From JAJZEO01 sp964350315 (GTDB lineage: Bacteria > Chlamydiota > Chlamydiia > Chlamydiales > 2-12-FULL-49-11), in the NCBI GenBank assembly GCA_964350315.1, contig CAYGJD010000013.1, positions 1-44,416 of the forward strand: a stretch of DNA of 44,416 nucleotides, in the 5' to 3' direction. The notes beneath the pieces are model-generated. The model made no database searches. It saw nothing but the letters and a program-made list of their open reading frames with translations, and was not told the DNA's origin. Position numbers and translations under genes: made by a program. Shown piece after piece: positions 41,828 to 44,416 of this stretch (the first letter of the stretch is position 1; each line of letters starts with the position of its first letter).

Positions 41828-43075
41828 ATGGATATACAAATCGACAAAGAAGATCTTCTAGACAGATTCCTGCGCTATGTTAAAATTGATACGCAAAGTG
41901 ACCCGCACTCATCGACAACCCCAAGCACTAAAAAGCAGTGGGAACTCATTCGACTCTTAAAAAAAGAATTAAAAGAAATGGGTTTGAAGGACGTTATATT
42001 AACAGAATTTGGATACGTTTTAGCTACGATTCCAAGTAATTCAGAAAAAAATGACCTTCCACAAATTGCATTTTTTGCTCATATCGACACATCAGATGCA
42101 TGTCCTGGTGACGCAAAACCAATTGTACATCGCAAATACGATGGAAAACCGATCATTTTACCAGATGACCCAGCCCAAATCCTAAGCAAAGAAGAAATCC
42201 CCCTCTTAGCTAAAAAAGTAGGAGAAGATATCATTACAGCTTCTGGAAAAACACTACTTGGAGCAGATGATAAAGCTGGCGTTGCAATTATCATGTCTTT
42301 TATTAAATACCTTCTCTCTCATCCAGAAATCATTCATGGACCTATTCGCATTTGCTTTAATCCTGATGAGGAAATAGGTCGCGGGGTAGAAAAAATTTCT
42401 ATCTCAGACATTGATGCTATAGTTGCCTACACCCTCGACTCAGAAGACATCGGTGAGATTAATGGAGAGACTTTCAGTGCAGACCAAGCAGAAATTCACA
42501 TATCTGGCGTAGCTGCGCACCCAGGAAGCGCAAAAGGAGTCATGGTTAATGCCCTTCGCCTTGCTGCCTCAATAATTACAAAGCTCCCAAAAGAGCTCTC
42601 ACCAGAAGAAACATCAGACAAAGAAGGATTTATCCATCCAGTAGAATTAACAGGTACAGCAGAAGAAGCTACCATCCGGTTAATTTTACGTGACTTTGAG
42701 CTCGACGGACTAAAATCCAAAAAACAACTCCTAGAAAACATCATCAAAGAATTAACAAAAAAAGACCCTAAAGCAAAAATCACACTCACAGTCACACCAC
42801 AATACAAAAACATGCGCTACTGGCTTGATGATGACCCCCGTCCAGTTGAAAAAGCAAAACAAGCAATGAAAAGAGCTGGCATCACTCCACTTCTTCTACC
42901 CGTTCGCGGTGGCACCGATGGCTCACGCCTAACAGAAAAAGGCCTCTTAACGCCAAACCTCTTTACCGGTTTTCACAATATTCATAGCGAAAAAGAATGG
43001 ATTAGCCTTCAAGATATGGCTCTCTCTGCAACCGTCCTTGTTCACCTCGCACAAATTTGGGAAGAGAATGCTTAA
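41828..43075 (+). CDS. pepT: peptidase T (tripeptide aminopeptidase)
   Basis: PepT is a cytoplasmic M20B di-zinc enzyme that removes the N-terminal residue from tripeptides. The 415-residue protein has the metal motifs AFFAHIDTSDA (His, Asp), TLLGADDKAGVA (bridging Asp) and NPDEEIGRG (catalytic Glu pair). The C-terminal RGGTDGSRLTEKGLLTPNLFTG and HNIHSEKEWIS provide the last His ligand. The start is ATG 41828. A 235-bp gap with nothing recognisable (43076-43283) separates it from the tRNA terminator. With pepF and the M19 dipeptidase it gives this window three peptide-degrading enzymes, consistent with life on host peptides. Confidence 0.95.
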   Translation: MDIQIDKEDLLDRFLRYVKIDTQSDPHSSTTPSTKKQWELIRLLKKELKEMGLKDVILTEFGYVLATIPSNSEKNDLPQIAFFAHIDTSDACPGDAKPIVHRKYDGKPIILPDDPAQILSKEEIPLLAKKVGEDIITASGKTLLGADDKAGVAIIMSFIKYLLSHPEIIHGPIRICFNPDEEIGRGVEKISISDIDAIVAYTLDSEDIGEINGETFSADQAEIHISGVAAHPGSAKGVMVNALRLAASIITKLPKELSPEETSDKEGFIHPVELTGTAEEATIRLILRDFELDGLKSKKQLLENIIKELTKKDPKAKITLTVTPQYKNMRYWLDDDPRPVEKAKQAMKRAGITPLLLPVRGGTDGSRLTEKGLLTPNLFTGFHNIHSEKEWISLQDMALSATVLVHLAQIWEENA

Positions 43076-43283
43076 TGCAACTGCTAATTGTTTCCTCATG
43101 CAAGCTAGTAAAGCACGTATACCTTGGGAAAAAGTCCATAATGCGGCAAGTATTATAAAAGCCCACTGATCTCTTAAGAAATTGTTACTTATAGAAAAAA
43201 TATCAACGCCCCCCAAAAAATGTCAACTTCTTGAACATCATAGATGCGCTTTAATAAATTGGAATAAAACTCGGGCAAAAGAA

Positions 43284-43307
43284 AGAGCCTCTCAAATGAG
43301 AGGCTCT
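43284..43307 (-). terminator. intrinsic terminator after tRNA-Asn
   Basis: AGAGCCTCTC with GAGAGGCTCT forms a perfect 10-pair stem with a 4-nt loop. On the minus strand it is followed by TTCTTTTG and lies 3 bp past the tRNA end. Confidence 0.85.
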
Positions 43308-43310
43308 GAA

Positions 43311-43383
43311 CTCCGACTGCTGGGCTCGAACCAGCGACAAATAGATTAACAGTCTACTGCTCTACCAACTGAGCTAAGTCGGA
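43311..43383 (-). tRNA. tRNA-Asn (GTT anticodon)
   Basis: On the minus strand the 73-nt sequence folds as a cloverleaf. The acceptor stem is TCCGACT/AGTCGGA, the D arm includes AGCTCAGTTGGTAGAGC and the anticodon loop is CTGTTAA, with anticodon GTT. The T arm is CTGG-TTCGAGC-CCAG and the discriminator base is G. CCA is not encoded in the DNA. A terminator hairpin follows at once, so it is a single tRNA transcript. Confidence 0.96.
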
Positions 43384-43584
43384 ATATGGAGATACTATAC
43401 AAATTTAGATGTTTATCGACAAGATAAAATTGGGTTATATGGCGTGAATTTTTTAGGTGTTACTCATGTCGCTGAATAGTCCTTTTTCTTCAACCTCAAC
43501 ACGAAAGTAAATGATTTTTTGAGTCCGAAAGTCTCTTAAAAAAAGGGATTGGTTTTTATCCCCTAATTACTAATACTTCCTGAG

Positions 43585-44416
43585 ATGAGTGAGCTTGAAC
43601 AAATCAGTGGTATTGTAGATCGCGTCGTTTTTTCAAATGAAGAAAATGGGTTTACTGTTGCTGTTTTAGCCAGCAAGTCAGTTGATAAAGACCCTATTCA
43701 TATCGTGGGGAATATTCCTGGCCTGCAATCTGGCGAAGCTATTTCATGTAAAGGCGTCTATAAACACCATGCTGCACACGGCAGGCAATTCGAAGTTCAC
43801 ACTTATGAAATTTCTCTTCCGAAGGATCTGATTGGAATTCAGCGATATTTAGAATCAGGAAGCATCAAGGGAATCGGTCCTGTAAATGCAAAGAAAATCG
43901 TTGCCGCCTTTGGAAAAGACACTCTTGATGTCATTGACAATCATCCTATGCGCCTTACTGAGATTGAAGGAATTGGGAGAAAGAAAGTTCTCAAAATCGT
44001 CGATCATTGGAACTTACAGAAGGCGATGCGTGACGTTCTGGTCTTTTTACGGGGACATGGCGTGGGCGCTGCTGTCGCTAAAAAGATCTACAAAAAGTAT
44101 GGCGAAAATACAAGAGTTGAACTTGAAAAAAACCCTTATGCAGCTCTCCAAGGAATCTTTGGTGTTGGGTTTAAAACAGCAGATAAGCTGGCAGATGAGC
44201 TTGAAATTCCTAAAAGTGCACCTATGCGCGTTGAAGCAGGCTTAGAACATATTTTAAGAGACCTTTCAGATCAAGGTCACACTTGTTATCCAGAAGAAAA
44301 GTTATTCACTCTTTGTGTAGATCTTCTTCAAGTCGATTTAGCATCGCTTAGCAAAGCTGCTGTTAATCTAGAACTCAATGATCGGATTTTCAGACGTGAG
44401 TTAATGACAGAAGAGG
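43585..44416 (+). CDS. recD2: RecD2-type ATP-dependent helicase (partial, 5' part)
   Basis: The frame from ATG 43585 is open to the window end (277 codons). The N-terminus ISGIVDRVVFSNEENGFTVAVL is the OB-like domain of RecD2, followed by GNIPGLQSGEAISCKG. Then come tandem helix-hairpin-helix elements: YLESGSIKGIGPVNAKKIV, LTEIEGIGRKKVLKIV, LRGHGVGAAVAKKIYKKYG and ALQGIFGVGFKTADKLA. The helicase motifs lie beyond the window. RecD2 unwinds DNA 5'-3' without RecBC. Upstream, 43384-43584 is about 200 bp of AT-rich DNA with no gene; it holds a short GGGAT/ATCCC hairpin. Confidence 0.93.
   Translation, partial: MSELEQISGIVDRVVFSNEENGFTVAVLASKSVDKDPIHIVGNIPGLQSGEAISCKGVYKHHAAHGRQFEVHTYEISLPKDLIGIQRYLESGSIKGIGPVNAKKIVAAFGKDTLDVIDNHPMRLTEIEGIGRKKVLKIVDHWNLQKAMRDVLVFLRGHGVGAAVAKKIYKKYGENTRVELEKNPYAALQGIFGVGFKTADKLADELEIPKSAPMRVEAGLEHILRDLSDQGHTCYPEEKLFTLCVDLLQVDLASLSKAAVNLELNDRIFRRELMTEE

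Noticed and set aside
42947..43216. Minus-strand frame spanning the pepT end and the intergenic gap
   Set aside because: Mostly antisense to pepT, no Shine-Dalgarno site and no recognisable motif.
43545..43562. GGGAT...ATCCC hairpin with an adjacent A/T run upstream of recD2, readable as a minus-strand terminator
   Set aside because: Only five pairs, and no minus-strand gene in the window would need it; most likely chance in AT-rich DNA.
1..44416. CRISPR arrays, insertion sequences, transposase genes, prophage genes or rRNA
   Set aside because: I saw no regularly spaced repeats, no transposase-like proteins and no rRNA signature anywhere in the window.

Overview
The window looks like a chromosomal segment of a member of the phylum Chlamydiae, probably an environmental (amoeba- or arthropod-associated) lineage rather than Chlamydia itself. 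The main evidence is gene order. fabH-recR-bamA-skp-lpxD followed by pdhABC, then dnaQ, an MsbA-type exporter, accA, a CT266-like gene and an HU/IHF gene, matches my memory of the C. trachomatis CT239-CT247 and CT261-CT267 order. pepF-groES-groEL matches CT112-CT110. By eye the DNA is AT-rich (roughly 36-40% GC), with clear Shine-Dalgarno sites and some GTG/TTG starts. I cannot assign a genus.

Layout. 1-6.9 kb: fatty acid initiation (fabH, cut by the window edge), recombination (recR), outer-membrane assembly (bamA, skp), lipid A synthesis (lpxD) and a CorA-type transporter. 6.9-7.8 kb: a coiled-coil protein with a paired hydrophobic domain, shaped like an inclusion membrane protein. 7.8-11.2 kb: pyruvate dehydrogenase E1alpha-E1beta-E2 operon. 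11.3-19.8 kb: exonuclease, ABC exporter, accA, an L,D-transpeptidase, a CT266-like protein, HU/IHF, tyrS and a small basic protein. 19.9-22.4 kb: rpiA overlapped by a bifunctional-nuclease-domain gene, a membrane-anchored beta-propeller protein, and HPr. 22.5-26.5 kb: pepF, then groES-groEL behind a degenerate CIRCE operator, closed by a strong terminator.

26.5-41.7 kb reads as an accessory region. It holds an AsmA-like protein, an unrecognised protein, an exported metacaspase, an M19 dipeptidase, a sugar-acid dehydrogenase/DMT exporter pair with a short-chain-dehydrogenase remnant between them, an alpha/beta hydrolase lacking its nucleophile Ser, a CPBP protease, an overlapping ogt-tag DNA alkylation repair pair, a phospholipase C-family enzyme, a proline-rich protein phosphatase with a near-consensus promoter, an exported phosphoethanolamine-methyltransferase-like protein, a small membrane protein and a DUF2867 oxidoreductase. 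41.8 kb to the end: pepT, tRNA-Asn and the start of recD2.

How it fits together. Most core genes serve envelope biogenesis, acetyl-CoA/malonyl-CoA supply and protein folding. The most interesting accessory stretch (36.0-39.7 kb) encodes three adjacent proteins whose families act on phospholipid headgroups or protein phosphorylation: a PLC-type phosphoesterase, a PTP/DUSP phosphatase and a phosphoethanolamine methyltransferase homologue with a signal peptide. I infer a possible host-interaction cluster. Family calls are from motif reading by eye; no database search was run.
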